Assembly (NCBI GenBank): GCA_013297675.1
Contig: JAAFHZ010000014.1
Coordinates: 1 to 51,827 of the forward strand
Direction: 5' to 3'
Source of the DNA: Synechococcales cyanobacterium bin59.metabat.ball.084
GTDB lineage: Bacteria; Cyanobacteriota; Cyanobacteriia; Cyanobacteriales; Chamaesiphonaceae
DNA length: 51,827 nucleotides
The notes beneath the pieces were generated by a model. That model was not told where the DNA came from, ran no database searches, and saw only the letters and a list, made by a program, of their open reading frames with translations. Below are positions 26,883 through 36,329 of this stretch, piece by piece. Position numbers and translations under genes: made by a program. Within the stretch, counting starts at the first letter, position 1. Every line of letters begins with the position of its first letter.

Positions 26883-28271
26883 ATGTTTGACTCTTTAGCT
26901 GAAAACCTAGAATCTGCCTGGAAAAAGCTCCGGGGTCAAGACAAGATTAAATCTAGCAACATTCAAGATGCCCTGAAAGAAGTGAGGCGGGCGCTAATAT
27001 CTGCTGATGTGAATATCCAAGTGGTCACTAACTTTGTGCGAGAAGTGGAAGAAACTGCTCAAGGTGAAGGGGTCTTGACCGGAATTCGACCAGACCAACA
27101 GTTTATTAAAGTGGTCTACGATGAGCTGGTGAAAACCATGGGGCAGACTAATGCGCCCCTAGCTCACGCCAAATCAGCCCCCACCGTAATTTTGATGGCG
27201 GGCTTGCAGGGGGCGGGTAAGACGACGGCTACTGCGAAGCTTGCGCTGCATTTACAAAAAGAAAATCGCAGTACTTTATTGGTGGCTACCGATGTCTATA
27301 GGCCAGCAGCGATCGATCAGCTCATCACTCTGGGTAAACAAATTAATGTGCCAGTGTTTGAATTGGGGATCGATGCTAACCCGGTAGAAATTGCTCGCCA
27401 GGGGATCGCCAAAGCACAGGAGTTAGGAGTCGATACCGTGATTGTAGACACCGCTGGTCGTCTGCAAATTGACCAAAGCATGATGGATGAACTGGCCAGC
27501 GTAAAAACGGCGATTAATCCAGATGAAGTGCTGTTGGTTATTGACTCTATGACCGGTCAAGAGGCCGCCAATGTAACCTTGGCTTTCCATGAAAAGATTG
27601 GGATCACTGGGGCGATTTTGACCAAAATGGACGGTGATACCCGAGGTGGCGCGGCGCTATCGGTGCGGGCGGTTTCTGGCCAACCGATTAAGTTTGTGGG
27701 TGTCGGTGAAAAAGTTGAAGCCTTGCAGCCTTTTTATCCCGATCGAATGGCTTCGCGGATTTTGGGGATGGGTGATGTGCTCTCTTTGGTCGAGCGAGCA
27801 CAAGAAGAATTTGATATTGCCGATGCCGAAAAGATGACCGAAAAAATTATGGAGGCGCGCTTCGATTTTGATGATTTTCTGAAGCAGATGCGGATAATTA
27901 AAAATATGGGTTCTTTGGGGGGTCTACTCAAAATGATTCCGGGGATGGGCAAAATCTCTGGCGATCAGCTCAAGCAGGGCGAAGACGAACTGAAGAAAGC
28001 CGAAGTAATTATTAGCTCCATGACTAAAATGGAGCGCAGCGATCCAGATTTGCTAGCAAAAACTCCTAGTCGGCGCAGACGGATTGCCCAGGGCTGTGGT
28101 CGCACTGAATCCGAAGTCAATAAATTAATTGCCGACTTTACCAGAATGCGAACAATGATGCAGCAAATGACCTCGGGGAACTTTCCGGGAATGCCAGGGA
28201 TGCCCGGCATGGGTGGCGGCGGTGGGATGAAAAAGCCGAAGAAAAAAAAGAAAGGCTTTGGCACTTTGTAA
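26883..28271 (+). CDS. ffh: Signal recognition particle protein Ffh
   Basis: GTPase of the signal recognition particle; binds signal sequences of nascent membrane proteins and delivers them to FtsY. The N-domain begins MFDSLAENLESAWKKLRG. The G-domain has GLQGAGKTTATAKLA (P-loop), DTAGRLQID and LTKMDGDTRGGAALS. The M-domain (about 310-430) binds SRP RNA through a basic RRRRIAQG segment and ends with a Met/Gly-rich tail (PGMPGMPGMGGGGG) and a run of lysines. At 462 residues it is normal size. Confidence 0.96.
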   Translation: MFDSLAENLESAWKKLRGQDKIKSSNIQDALKEVRRALISADVNIQVVTNFVREVEETAQGEGVLTGIRPDQQFIKVVYDELVKTMGQTNAPLAHAKSAPTVILMAGLQGAGKTTATAKLALHLQKENRSTLLVATDVYRPAAIDQLITLGKQINVPVFELGIDANPVEIARQGIAKAQELGVDTVIVDTAGRLQIDQSMMDELASVKTAINPDEVLLVIDSMTGQEAANVTLAFHEKIGITGAILTKMDGDTRGGAALSVRAVSGQPIKFVGVGEKVEALQPFYPDRMASRILGMGDVLSLVERAQEEFDIADAEKMTEKIMEARFDFDDFLKQMRIIKNMGSLGGLLKMIPGMGKISGDQLKQGEDELKKAEVIISSMTKMERSDPDLLAKTPSRRRRIAQGCGRTESEVNKLIADFTRMRTMMQQMTSGNFPGMPGMPGMGGGGGMKKPKKKKKGFGTL

Positions 28272-28331
28272 CTCAGTAGTCAGAAGTGCGAATGCTGCGA
28301 ACTGTCGCCCTTCTGACTGAAGATCTTAGTC

Positions 28332-28949
28332 TTACGTTTTACGTCTATGTCGAGATTTTCTACTGCTGCGAGGCTTGGAATTATTTGCTCTCACTGGATC
28401 TTGACCATTGAGCGTCTCAAACCGAAGTGGATTGACTGACTTTTTCTCAGCAAAGATTTTCTTAGATAGCGAACTCAAAAAGTCTGCAGAATAATGGCTC
28501 ATTGAGCCTACTTCTAAACCCACAAAAATACTCAGTAGAATGGAATAATGCTTAATGACAAACTGCTGGGTTGTTTTCCAGAGCTGTACCTCATTCCACA
28601 TTGGCCACTTCAAAAAATAACAGGCCGATTGGTAAAGCAGAGCAAGCAAAATTACCCACAACCCCACATATAGCAAGCGGCAAATCGTGCCGATGATCGG
28701 ACCATGAGAAAGAGCTGATCGATGGGGAACTGCTTGCCGATAGGGCTGCCACATCCAGCGCAGCCAGCCCCAGCGAATCGATTGATTAGAATGGATATCT
28801 AGATCAGGGCCAAACATTAAGCCCCCAAACAAAAAACTCCCCGCCATCCACAGAGTGAGTTCGGCGTTGCGGGTTAGCAGCAGACTAATTCCGGTGAGGA
28901 TGGGTAAAGAAATTAGCGTTATTCGATCGTGGGTGCGCCCAGAAGACAT
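28332..28949 (-). CDS. DUF2227-type putative metal-binding membrane protein
   Basis: A 205-residue protein of the cyanobacterial 'metal-binding protein' family. The N-terminus MSSGRTHDRITL with the GRTHDR motif, then GLMFGPDLDIHSNQS and VPHRSALSHGPIIG, provides the conserved His/Asp residues (HD..., PDLDIHS, HR..SHG) that suggest a metal site. There are three to four hydrophobic segments, including one at about 90-115, so it is membrane-associated. The C-terminus is a basic tail (SSRKSRHRRKT). Function is unknown; it may be related to YdjM-like metal-dependent hydrolases. It is convergent with ffh. Confidence 0.8.
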   Translation of the reverse strand: MSSGRTHDRITLISLPILTGISLLLTRNAELTLWMAGSFLFGGLMFGPDLDIHSNQSIRWGWLRWMWQPYRQAVPHRSALSHGPIIGTICRLLYVGLWVILLALLYQSACYFLKWPMWNEVQLWKTTQQFVIKHYSILLSIFVGLEVGSMSHYSADFLSSLSKKIFAEKKSVNPLRFETLNGQDPVRANNSKPRSSRKSRHRRKT

Positions 28950-28976
28950 AACAAATTAAGGTGCGAGGAGATCAAC

Positions 28977-29084
28977 ATGGCTTCTTCAATATTATGGGGT
29001 CTGATGAAATCTCGGCAGTATTTCCAACTTTTTTACAGATCAGGGAACAAAGTAGCAGACATGACAGTCACACTGGAATATTAA
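28977..29084 (+). CDS. Candidate 35-aa small ORF upstream of fasciclin gene
   Basis: ATG 28977 follows GAGGAG by 6 bases, a strong ribosome site, and opens 35 codons (MASSILWGLMKSRQYFQLFY...) ending 44 bases before the fasciclin start. I recognise no family. It could be a leader peptide or chance; the good ribosome site is the only support. Confidence 0.25.
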   Translation: MASSILWGLMKSRQYFQLFYRSGNKVADMTVTLEY

Positions 29085-29128
29085 GATTTATCTTAAATAA
29101 TTCCACTAAAAATGAGGTCTCACTCCGC

Positions 29129-29791
29129 ATGAACGACTTAAAACTTCGTAATATTGTAGTAGCAACACTAGGTTTAGCCCTGACAGTCACCAGCTTTGGT
29201 GCCCTGCAAGCCCAGTCTATGCCCTCCACCAAGAAAGATCCTGGTGTCACTTCTTCGGGTGCAACCACTGTTGCCCCCGGAGCTAAACCTGCAACCACAG
29301 CTAAGCCTGTGAGTTCTGGTAAGCCCGTAACTACCGCCCAGCCTGCTGGTAAAGCGCCAGCGGCTGCTGGCAATATCGTAGAGTTAGCCGCTAGCAACAA
29401 AAACTTCAGCAAGTTAGTAGCTGCCGTCAAAGCGGCTGATTTAGCTGAAATTCTTTCTAGCACTGGTCCTTACACTCTGTTTGCTCCCACTGATGCCGCT
29501 TTTGCTAAGTTGCCTGCTGGCACCCTAGAAAAGCTCTTGAAGCCTGAAAATAAATTAACACTGCAAAAGGTGTTGAAATATCACGTAATATCTGGTGCTG
29601 TGATGGCGGCTGATGTAAAAACTGGCAAAGTAAATAGCGCTGAAGGTAGTGCTCTCAATATCGTTGCCAGCAAAAACTCTGTTACTGTTGGCGGTGCCAA
29701 AGTAATCAATGTTGACAACATTGCCAGTAACGGTGTTGTCCATGTGATTGATAAAGTTTTGCTGCCACCTACTCTAACTGCTCTTAAATAA
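29129..29791 (+). CDS. Secreted fasciclin (FAS1) domain protein
   Basis: The signal peptide (MNDLKLRNIVVATLGLALTV...ALQAQS) is followed by a Pro/Thr/Ala-rich linker (about 35-85), then one FAS1 domain: IVELAASNKNFSKLVAAVKAADL, the conserved GPYTLFAPTDAAF (H1-like box) and the closing SNGVVHVIDKVLLPP (H2-like box). FAS1 proteins act in adhesion or the cell surface. I chose ATG 29129 because the signal peptide begins there; frames further upstream give no export signal. A bidirectional terminator separates it from psbU. Confidence 0.93.
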   Translation: MNDLKLRNIVVATLGLALTVTSFGALQAQSMPSTKKDPGVTSSGATTVAPGAKPATTAKPVSSGKPVTTAQPAGKAPAAAGNIVELAASNKNFSKLVAAVKAADLAEILSSTGPYTLFAPTDAAFAKLPAGTLEKLLKPENKLTLQKVLKYHVISGAVMAADVKTGKVNSAEGSALNIVASKNSVTVGGAKVINVDNIASNGVVHVIDKVLLPPTLTALK

Positions 29792-29814
29792 GCTGTTGGT
29801 AATGGTAATTCAGT

Positions 29815-29848
29815 AAAAAAGTCCCAGTCAATGACTGGGACTTTTTTT
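29815..29848. terminator. Bidirectional intrinsic terminator between fasciclin gene and psbU
   Basis: A perfect stem GTCCCAGTCA / TGACTGGGAC is flanked by A6 and T7, giving U-tracts in both directions between the two convergent genes. Confidence 0.93.
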
Positions 29849-29864
29849 GGGGGATAGCTAATAT

Positions 29865-30260
29865 TTAGTAATAGCCGTTGTTATACCGATCGCCGCCTTC
29901 GTTGAAAGTATCATCGGTGCTGGTAGCAGTAAAGTTATCCAAATTCTTTTCAAGCAAAGACTTTTGGTTTTCGCTGAGTCCCGGCAAACCCAAAACGTCG
30001 TCTACTGCCTTATAAGGAGCATTGTCTACAATTTTTCTAGCCAAAGTAGGATATAGTCCCGGATACTTGCGGAAAGCCCGCACATTGGTATTATTTAGGT
30101 CGATTTTCTTACCGAATTCGGTGCCCAGCTTAGAGTCAGCAGTGTTACTACCCTGAGTGATCACCGGAGTCTCGGCTTCCGCCCAAGAAGGAGCCGCAAA
30201 ACCCACCATACAAGTTAGGCACAGGCAAAAAGCGATCGCCATCCGAATTAGCTGTTTCAT
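29865..30260 (-). CDS. psbU: Photosystem II extrinsic protein PsbU (12 kDa)
   Basis: Lumenal extrinsic subunit of photosystem II that stabilises the oxygen-evolving complex. Signal peptide ([27 protein letters not shown]), then the mature protein, with the conserved [25 protein letters not shown] and a helix-hairpin-helix-like [19 protein letters not shown]. Normal length (131 residues). I chose ATG 30260 because GGAG lies 7 bases before it; an in-frame TTG at 30272 would add 4 residues. The C-terminus ends in a Tyr/Asn-rich tail. Confidence 0.96.
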   Translation of the reverse strand: MKQLIRMAIAFCLCLTCMVGFAAPSWAEAETPVITQGSNTADSKLGTEFGKKIDLNNTNVRAFRKYPGLYPTLARKIVDNAPYKAVDDVLGLPGLSENQKSLLEKNLDNFTATSTDDTFNEGGDRYNNGYY

Positions 30261-30282
30261 ATATGTCTCCAATTTATCTTTG

Positions 30283-30288
30283 ATTATA
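30283..30288 (-). promoter_or_regulatory. Candidate -10 box for psbU
   Basis: The minus strand reads TATAAT, a consensus -10 hexamer 22 bases before the psbU start. No good -35 box is spaced 16-18 bases before it. Confidence 0.35.
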
Positions 30289-30423
30289 TTAAGCGGTCAC
30301 AAGTCTTGCGCTGATCCATTTTAGCTGATCATTTGGTTATCAAGACCATATAATCGCCAGAATCTTAACCTGCCAGCCCTGCTATGATAGACGTTCATTT
30401 CACCCATTTACCTCACTGGCACT

Positions 30424-32223
30424 ATGCGACTTTCTCAGAGCCTCTTTGTCACCCTGCGCGAAGAACCGGCAGAAGCCGAAATCCCTAGCCATAAGCTGTT
30501 ACTACGCGCAGGCTATATTCGTCGAATCGGCAGCGGACTATATGCGTACTTGCCCCTGATGTGGCGAGTACTCAATAAAGTGCGGCGAATTGTCCAAGAA
30601 GAAATGGATGCTACTGGTGCCCAGGAGTGCCTGTTACCGCAGCTCCAACCCGCTGAACTTTGGCAGCAGTCTGGTCGTTGGGATACCTATACTCAAGCTG
30701 AAGGCATTATGTTTGCCTTCACCGATCGGCAGCAGCGAGAAGTTGCCCTCGGGCCTACTCATGAAGAAGTGATTACCGCAGTAGCCCGAGATATGATTCG
30801 CTCCTATCGGCAGTTGCCCCAAAACCTCTACCAAATTCAGAGCAAATTTCGGGACGAGATTCGGCCTCGGTTTGGTTTGATGCGTGGGCGAGAATTCATT
30901 ATGAAAGATGCCTATTCTTTTCATGCCAACGAAGAAAGTCTGAAAGAAACCTATCAAGCCATGGCTGTGGCCTATAGCAACATGCTGCGCCGCTGTGGTC
31001 TAGAGTTTCGGGCAGTAGATGCCGACTCTGGGGCGATCGGTGGCTCTGGTTCTCAAGAGTTTATGGTGCTGGCTGATGCTGGTGAAGACGATGTGCTGTA
31101 TACCGCCGATGGCCACTATGCTGCCAACGTCGAAAAAGCGGTGTCGGTGCCCGCTGCTGCGGTAGCTTCAATTTTTACTAGCAAAGAAGAAGTGGCTACC
31201 CCAGCCAGTGACACGATCGAGAAACTCACGAATGTTTTGAAGTGTGCAGCTAGTTCAATTGTTAAAAACGTTTTGTATCAAGCCACCTACGATAACGGCA
31301 CCACCGTAATTGTGCTGGTGAGCATTCGCGGTGACCAAAAAGTAAACGAGGTCAAACTCACCAACGAACTAAGTAAACGGGCTGCGGATTATCAGGCCAA
31401 GACTATTATTGGCTTGGTGGTGCCCGACGGTGAAGCTATGAGTAAATGGGTGGCTCAGCCGCTGCCATTGGGCTATATCTCCCCAGGAATCGGTGACGAT
31501 TGCCTGAAACCCGGTACCGTAATAGCAAAAATTCTGCGCTTAGTAGATAACACTGCGGCTGACCTGACTAACTTTGTGACCGGAGCCGATCGATCGGGCT
31601 ATCACGTCACCGGAGCCAACTGGAATACCGATTATCCTTTACCTGCTCAAGTTGATGTGCGCACGGCGTTAGTGGGCGATCGCGCCGTTCACGACCCGAG
31701 CCAAACTCTGGAAACAGCCCGAGGCATCGAAGTTGGGCATATTTTTCAGCTTGGTACCAAATACTCCGAGGCCATGGGTGCAACTTTTACTACCGAACAA
31801 GGCACCGAACAGCCTTTGGTCATGGGTTGCTATGGGGTCGGCGTTTCGCGCTTAGCCCAAGCGGCAGTAGAGCAGTCCTACGACAAAGACGGCATTATTT
31901 GGCCAGTGGCGATCGCTCCTTACCATGTAATTATCTGTGTACCGAATATCACCGATGCAGCGCAGATGACAGCGGCAGAGCAGCTCTATCAAGAGCTAAA
32001 CGCCGCAGGCATCGAAACCATTTTAGATGATCGGGATGAGCGGGCGGGGGTGAAATTTAAAGATGCTGATCTAATCGGCATTCCCTATCGCATTGTCACC
32101 GGTCGATCGCTGCAAAATGGTCAGGTGGAAATAGTTACCCGATCCACGAAACAATCTCAAGAAATTCCCGTCCCAGAAGTGCAAGGGGTCATTCGCTCTT
32201 GGATTGCTGCGAGTATGGAGTAA
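30424..32223 (+). CDS. proS: Prolyl-tRNA synthetase
   Basis: Class II aminoacyl-tRNA synthetase that charges tRNA-Pro. 599 residues, the bacterial form with an insertion (editing) domain at about 225-385. Motif 2 lies in [26 protein letters not shown] and motif 3 in [17 protein letters not shown]. The C-terminal anticodon-binding domain starts near [12 protein letters not shown]. It starts ATG 30424 with [19 protein letters not shown], the family start. It is monocistronic. Confidence 0.96.
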   Translation: MRLSQSLFVTLREEPAEAEIPSHKLLLRAGYIRRIGSGLYAYLPLMWRVLNKVRRIVQEEMDATGAQECLLPQLQPAELWQQSGRWDTYTQAEGIMFAFTDRQQREVALGPTHEEVITAVARDMIRSYRQLPQNLYQIQSKFRDEIRPRFGLMRGREFIMKDAYSFHANEESLKETYQAMAVAYSNMLRRCGLEFRAVDADSGAIGGSGSQEFMVLADAGEDDVLYTADGHYAANVEKAVSVPAAAVASIFTSKEEVATPASDTIEKLTNVLKCAASSIVKNVLYQATYDNGTTVIVLVSIRGDQKVNEVKLTNELSKRAADYQAKTIIGLVVPDGEAMSKWVAQPLPLGYISPGIGDDCLKPGTVIAKILRLVDNTAADLTNFVTGADRSGYHVTGANWNTDYPLPAQVDVRTALVGDRAVHDPSQTLETARGIEVGHIFQLGTKYSEAMGATFTTEQGTEQPLVMGCYGVGVSRLAQAAVEQSYDKDGIIWPVAIAPYHVIICVPNITDAAQMTAAEQLYQELNAAGIETILDDRDERAGVKFKDADLIGIPYRIVTGRSLQNGQVEIVTRSTKQSQEIPVPEVQGVIRSWIAASME

Positions 32224-32338
32224 TCTTGCTGAGAATTCTTTGGTGAAAATTTAGCTGATGAGAAAATTTATCTGGTAGCTGGTTATGCTAAACTGGCTGG
32301 CGTGATTAATTAGGGTGTCATTATTACGTTTTTAGAGT

Positions 32339-32360
32339 GATGGAGAAGTGTTTCTCCATC
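32339..32360 (+). terminator. Hairpin downstream of proS
   Basis: A 9-base perfect stem (GATGGAGAA / TTCTCCATC, 4-base loop) lies about 115 bases past the proS stop. The T-tract is weak (TTCCC). Confidence 0.4.
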
Positions 32361-32410
32361 TTCCCACCAAAAAATCTTACAAAAATCTGAACATATAACA
32401 GGAGTGTGGG

Positions 32411-33226
32411 GTGGAATTAATCACTGCGTTGTTGACCGGCTTTCTATCTGCGCTGTCTTTTGGCGGAATCGTAGCCGATAAATCTGTTGAGAGCGCAATT
32501 GCCGCCAGGGTGAACCGGGTAGAGAATATCCAGGTGCGCATTGATAACGCCCCCAACTTGCAAATTCTCAGTGGCAAGGCCGATCGGGTGCGGATGTCGG
32601 CCAGGGGACTATGGTTAACTAAAGAGCTGCGGATTGATGGTTTTGAGTTAGAAACTGACCCTATTTCGATCGATCCGAAGCTGCTTCAGGGTGATCTTAG
32701 TAAGCTGCGACTAGAATCTTTGCCCCGACCATTACAGGCGGGTGTAAAAATTTCTTTGACAGAAAGTGATCTAAACAAAGCATTAAAATCGGTGGAAGTC
32801 CTCAACCGAGTACAGGAAATTGTCAGTAAGGGCTTAGCTATTTTTGGTGGTTCAGCGGGAATTATCTATAAGGTAGAGAATCCGCAAGTACGCTTTTTGG
32901 CTGGCAACCGTCTAGGCTTTCAGATGAGTTTAACCGATGGAGCTAATACCAAGAACCGCTTGGATTTAGACTTAGAAACCGGAGTCGAAATTAGTGGTGG
33001 TCGTAAGATTAAACTCACTAATACTCAGGGGACTGTAAACCGTATTCCGTTACCAGGCTTTGTTTTACAAAGCATTGTAGATAGCGTGAATAATCAGGCA
33101 GATTTAGCGGTACTGGAAAGTGCTGGTTTAACTGCTCGAATTCTAAATGTAAAAATGGTGGATAAAAAGTTGGAACTCGCTACCTTTGTGCGTTTTCAAC
33201 TGCCGCCAAGACAACAGCCGAGATAA
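32411..33226 (+). CDS. DUF2993 (LmeA-like) protein
   Basis: A 271-residue protein of the DUF2993 family: NLQILSGKADRVRMSARGLWLTKELRIDGFELETDPISI is the family's central pattern, and KLELATFVRF closes it. Family members are related to LmeA, which binds phospholipids or lipids in the envelope. The N-terminal MELITALLTGFLSALSFGG is a hydrophobic anchor-like segment. The start is GTG with a GGAG-rich ribosome site (GGAGTGTGGG directly before it). The GerMN-domain gene follows after 140 bases. Confidence 0.8.
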   Translation: MELITALLTGFLSALSFGGIVADKSVESAIAARVNRVENIQVRIDNAPNLQILSGKADRVRMSARGLWLTKELRIDGFELETDPISIDPKLLQGDLSKLRLESLPRPLQAGVKISLTESDLNKALKSVEVLNRVQEIVSKGLAIFGGSAGIIYKVENPQVRFLAGNRLGFQMSLTDGANTKNRLDLDLETGVEISGGRKIKLTNTQGTVNRIPLPGFVLQSIVDSVNNQADLAVLESAGLTARILNVKMVDKKLELATFVRFQLPPRQQPR

Positions 33227-33366
33227 TTCAATAATAATTTGGTGGTTGGTTAATGTGCTTTTTTCGGCTGTCGAAGCAGCTAGAATTTGATAAGATCGAG
33301 GAGTCACCAGATGTTCCATAATTTCGGTCAGGCATTCAATATATTTTTTGTGGTGGAGTCAAAGCA

Positions 33367-34080
33367 ATGAAACAAATGAATCCTAAAACACTGGCAGCAG
33401 CGATCGCCGCTGGAGCGGTGGTTGCTGGGGTTGGGGTGTCGGTGTTGATGCCTCGGCCAGCAGTGAAATTTAGTGGCACGGTAGAAATTGATCCTAAAAG
33501 CAGTAATCCACCGGTAGCCGTGCAGACCGAGACACCTCCACCGGCACCTCCTTTAAACCCAGCTCCACCTCAGGTTGAGCCACCTGTGCAGCAAGTGCCG
33601 CCGGTAGAACCAATTCCGATTCCAGAACACAGCGTTAAAATTAACAAGGTACAGGTAACAGATCAGGGGATTGAAGTAGTCCCTAGTGACCGGACTGTGA
33701 AGCAGACTACTCGTACTGCCGAAGAAAATCTGCAGGCAGCTTTTGGCGAAATGCTCAACACCAAAACCTCCGAGAAAGATCCTAAGAGCAAAACTTCTTC
33801 TGCTATTCCAGCCGGAACTAGATTACTGAGCCTCAAGGCAGATAAAAATGGAATTCGGGTAGATCTTTCGGAAGAGTTTAGCAAGTCTGCCGGGGCGGCC
33901 TCGTTACAAAGTCGCTTGGCTCAGGTGATTTATACCGCTACTGCTTTGAATCCTCGTGCCAAGGTATGGTTATCGGTTAACGGTGAGGAGCTAAAAGAAT
34001 TGGGTGGCCTGGAGTTAGATCAGCCGATGACTCGCGCCAGCCTTAAGAAAGACTTTAGTTCGATTCAGGGCGCTCAATAG
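33367..34080 (+). CDS. GerMN domain protein, membrane-anchored
   Basis: An N-terminal anchor (about 8-28, LAAAIAAGAVVAGVGVSVL) is followed by a Pro-rich periplasmic spacer (about 50-95) and a C-terminal GerMN (sporulation/germination) domain at about 150-235. The domain is recognised by SLKADKNGIRVDLSEEFSK (with GxxxVDLS) and LNPRAKVWLSVNGEELKEL. In cyanobacteria such proteins occur in the envelope; the partner is not known. An intrinsic terminator lies 30 bases past its stop. Confidence 0.85.
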   Translation: MKQMNPKTLAAAIAAGAVVAGVGVSVLMPRPAVKFSGTVEIDPKSSNPPVAVQTETPPPAPPLNPAPPQVEPPVQQVPPVEPIPIPEHSVKINKVQVTDQGIEVVPSDRTVKQTTRTAEENLQAAFGEMLNTKTSEKDPKSKTSSAIPAGTRLLSLKADKNGIRVDLSEEFSKSAGAASLQSRLAQVIYTATALNPRAKVWLSVNGEELKELGGLELDQPMTRASLKKDFSSIQGAQ

Positions 34081-34110
34081 CAAACTATTTTTAAGCTGGC
34101 TATTTACTCA

Positions 34111-34137
34111 AAACCCCTGCACTTTGCAGGGGTTTTG
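34111..34137. terminator. Bidirectional intrinsic terminator
   Basis: An ACCCCTGC / GCAGGGGT stem with T4 on both sides lies between the GerMN-domain gene and convergent accB. Confidence 0.85.
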
Positions 34138-34155
34138 GTATCTGGATAAATCAAT

Positions 34156-34608
34156 CTAGCCCGGATTTACGTACATTAAGACCTGGCCAAACTCTACTGG
34201 TTGACCGTTCTCTACCAAGATTTCCATCACTTGGCCACTGGTTTCGGCTTCTAGCTCATTCATTAGTTTCATGGCTTCGATAATGCAGACGGTCTGACCT
34301 ACCGCAATTCGATCACCCACGGAGGCAAAAGATGGTTCATCGGGAGCCGGGGCGCGATAGAAGGTGCCCACCATCGGAGACTTCACCTCCACCCATTTTT
34401 TATCTACCGTTGCAGGGGCGGCCACCACATCGATCGGTGCGACCATTACCGGCTGAGGAGCGTTACTAGTAGATACTACCGTGGTTACAACCCCCGGATT
34501 TTTTTTCACGGCCAGCTCAAAATCGGCGTTTTTTAAATTTAGCTCCACCACGTCAGTATTGGCGATCGCCGCGATTAGCTCGCGCAGCTCTTGGAAGTTT
34601 ATCGACAT
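34156..34608 (-). CDS. accB: Biotin carboxyl carrier protein of acetyl-CoA carboxylase
   Basis: Carries CO2-biotin between biotin carboxylase and carboxyltransferase in fatty-acid synthesis. The C-terminal biotinyl domain has the EAMKLMNE signature (Lys114 is the biotinylated residue) and the VGDRIAVGQTVCII strand. The Ala/Pro/Val-rich linker (about 45-70) is typical. The N-terminus MSINFQELRELIAAI matches the family start. It follows efp on the same strand (59 bases), the conserved cyanobacterial efp-accB order, probably one operon. Confidence 0.95.
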   Translation of the reverse strand: MSINFQELRELIAAIANTDVVELNLKNADFELAVKKNPGVVTTVVSTSNAPQPVMVAPIDVVAAPATVDKKWVEVKSPMVGTFYRAPAPDEPSFASVGDRIAVGQTVCIIEAMKLMNELEAETSGQVMEILVENGQPVEFGQVLMYVNPG

Positions 34609-34667
34609 ATATGTATTACCACAGTTTTATGCTATCGCAGTGGGTTTGGCACAGGGAGATAGCCCAG

Positions 34668-35231
34668 TTATTCTTTTTCTCTACCGAGGTAAGTATCGGT
34701 GCGAGTATCGATCTTAATTTTTTCACCAATGGTAATAAACAAGGGCACCATCACTTGGGCACCACTCTCGACGATCGCTGGTTTGTTGCCGCCAGTAGCT
34801 GTATCTCCCTTCATGCCGGGGTCGGTTTGGGTTACTTCTAAGACTACGGCATTGGGCAGTTCTACTTCTAATACCTGTTCACCCCAACGCACTACGCTAA
34901 CTTCCATGCCTTCTTTGAGGTACTTCACTCGATCGCCGATTTGCTTTTCGGTGAGGGTGGCTTCCTCGTAAGATTCCATGTCCATGAAAATGAACTGATC
35001 ACCTTCTTTGTAGGTGTGCTGCATGGTGCTTTTTTCCAGGTTGGCCTGAGGCATGGTTTCGCCTGCTCGGAAGGTTTGCTCCACGGTGTTGCCCGACTGG
35101 ACATTTTTGAGCTTGGTGCGCACGAAAGCTGCTCCCTTACCGGGTTTGACGTGCAGAAATTCTACTACTCGCCAGACGCTATTATTCCATACGATTGAAA
35201 CACCGGGCCGAAAGTCATTGCTGGAGATCAT
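34668..35231 (-). CDS. efp: Elongation factor P
   Basis: Relieves ribosome stalling at polyproline stretches. 187 residues with the KOW-like domain ([25 protein letters not shown]), the loop residue Lys32 in [10 protein letters not shown] (the modification-site region), and two OB-fold domains; the C-terminus holds [21 protein letters not shown]. Upstream on the same strand as accB, in the conserved cyanobacterial order. Confidence 0.96.
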   Translation of the reverse strand: MISSNDFRPGVSIVWNNSVWRVVEFLHVKPGKGAAFVRTKLKNVQSGNTVEQTFRAGETMPQANLEKSTMQHTYKEGDQFIFMDMESYEEATLTEKQIGDRVKYLKEGMEVSVVRWGEQVLEVELPNAVVLEVTQTDPGMKGDTATGGNKPAIVESGAQVMVPLFITIGEKIKIDTRTDTYLGREKE

Positions 35232-35316
35232 GAGTTGGTGAAGAAAATAGTCAGCTTCTAATTTTATCAGCCTGTGGTCAGTAGAGCCGAAAAATCTCGA
35301 TTTGGAGATTTTTTGG

Positions 35317-35580
35317 CTAAAACTTAGCTCGCACAGTAAAGGTATAGTCGCCGCCTGCTTCTAGTTGGTAGTCCCATTGCAGCAAAAAGCGCAGCAAGGC
35401 ATCTTGAATTAAGGCTCTGCCCAAAGAAGGTTCGATCGATAAATTATCTCGTTCGCCGCGAAAGCGCCAGCAAAACTTCCAAGTAAAATCTCCGGCCTGT
35501 ACTTCGCCCCCAATGACTCCTCTTTGCCAAGAGTGATCGGTAACGCGCACATTTGCCGTGGTTTCCGAGCGGCGAGCCAT
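35317..35580 (-). CDS. DUF3146 family protein
   Basis: A small cyanobacterial protein, 87 residues, that fits DUF3146: [21 protein letters not shown] followed by [37 protein letters not shown] and the ending [12 protein letters not shown]. Function is unknown. I chose ATG 35580 because AGGAGGT lies 6 bases before it; an in-frame codon at 35598 would add 6 residues. It is upstream of efp and co-directional with it. Confidence 0.85.
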   Translation of the reverse strand: MARRSETTANVRVTDHSWQRGVIGGEVQAGDFTWKFCWRFRGERDNLSIEPSLGRALIQDALLRFLLQWDYQLEAGGDYTFTVRAKF

Positions 35581-35610
35581 GTTGTTACCTCCTAACATCT
35601 CTAGATATCG

Positions 35611-36309
35611 CTAGCGACCACAGCCCAGGCTTTGATAGCTGCTCATTACTCTGCCACAGCAGCGCAGCTTTCGCCAATAGCTTAAGCCAATTTTATCGGG
35701 GTTATCTGCTGCGAGTAAATCCAGGCCAATGCCATTGCGGCCTATTTCGACACCAGAGCTGTGAATATATTGCCGATCGCCTAGGTGCATGGCTACATGG
35801 TCAGTTTTTTGGGGAGTGCCAAAAAAGATCAGGTCGCCAGGGATTAATTCATCGATCGAAATATGCTGAACAAAAGCCTCTTGTTGATAGGAATCACGCG
35901 GTAGCCAAACCCCCTGAGACATAAAGGCGGCCTGCATCAGTCCAGAACAGTCATAATCGGGGGCAACGGTGCCGCCCCACAAATATTGATTTGGCACTTT
36001 CATTGCTGCTTCGGCAAAAGCCATGATGGCCGAAAGCCGCTGCTCAATTTTGGGGCGATCGATCACCAATGGCTCATAGAAATACATACTGGGTTCTAAA
36101 TGACGCAGGTCGCGCACCAGTAGCCAGCCCGGATAGTCATCTTCGACCGATCGCACCCGCACGACCTGGTTTTCGACGTTGGTATCAATTATTTTAATTT
36201 TGCGGCCTGCTGCAACCTGGGAGGCCAAGCCTTCGGCCTGAGTAGAGCTGTAGAGGTTAATGTTCGATCGACAGGTATATTCGATATCTGTGGAAAGGGG
36301 CAGGCTCAT
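35611..36309 (-). CDS. NlpC/P60 (C40) cell-wall peptidase with SH3-like domain
   Basis: Gamma-D-glutamyl-diamino acid endopeptidase type, cleaving peptidoglycan stem peptides. An N-terminal SH3-like domain (about 10-75) is followed by the C40 catalytic domain with nucleophile Cys121 (DCSGLMQAAF), His171 (TDHVAMHLG) and a third polar residue near His183 (YIHSSG). This matches the known cyanobacterial proteins of about 235 residues. There is no signal peptide, as in other cyanobacterial members, so it may act on recycled muropeptides in the cytoplasm. It is 20 bases from tpiA. Confidence 0.92.
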   Translation of the reverse strand: MSLPLSTDIEYTCRSNINLYSSTQAEGLASQVAAGRKIKIIDTNVENQVVRVRSVEDDYPGWLLVRDLRHLEPSMYFYEPLVIDRPKIEQRLSAIMAFAEAAMKVPNQYLWGGTVAPDYDCSGLMQAAFMSQGVWLPRDSYQQEAFVQHISIDELIPGDLIFFGTPQKTDHVAMHLGDRQYIHSSGVEIGRNGIGLDLLAADNPDKIGLSYWRKLRCCGRVMSSYQSLGCGR

Positions 36310-36329
36310 AGAAATTTTAGGATTTGAAT

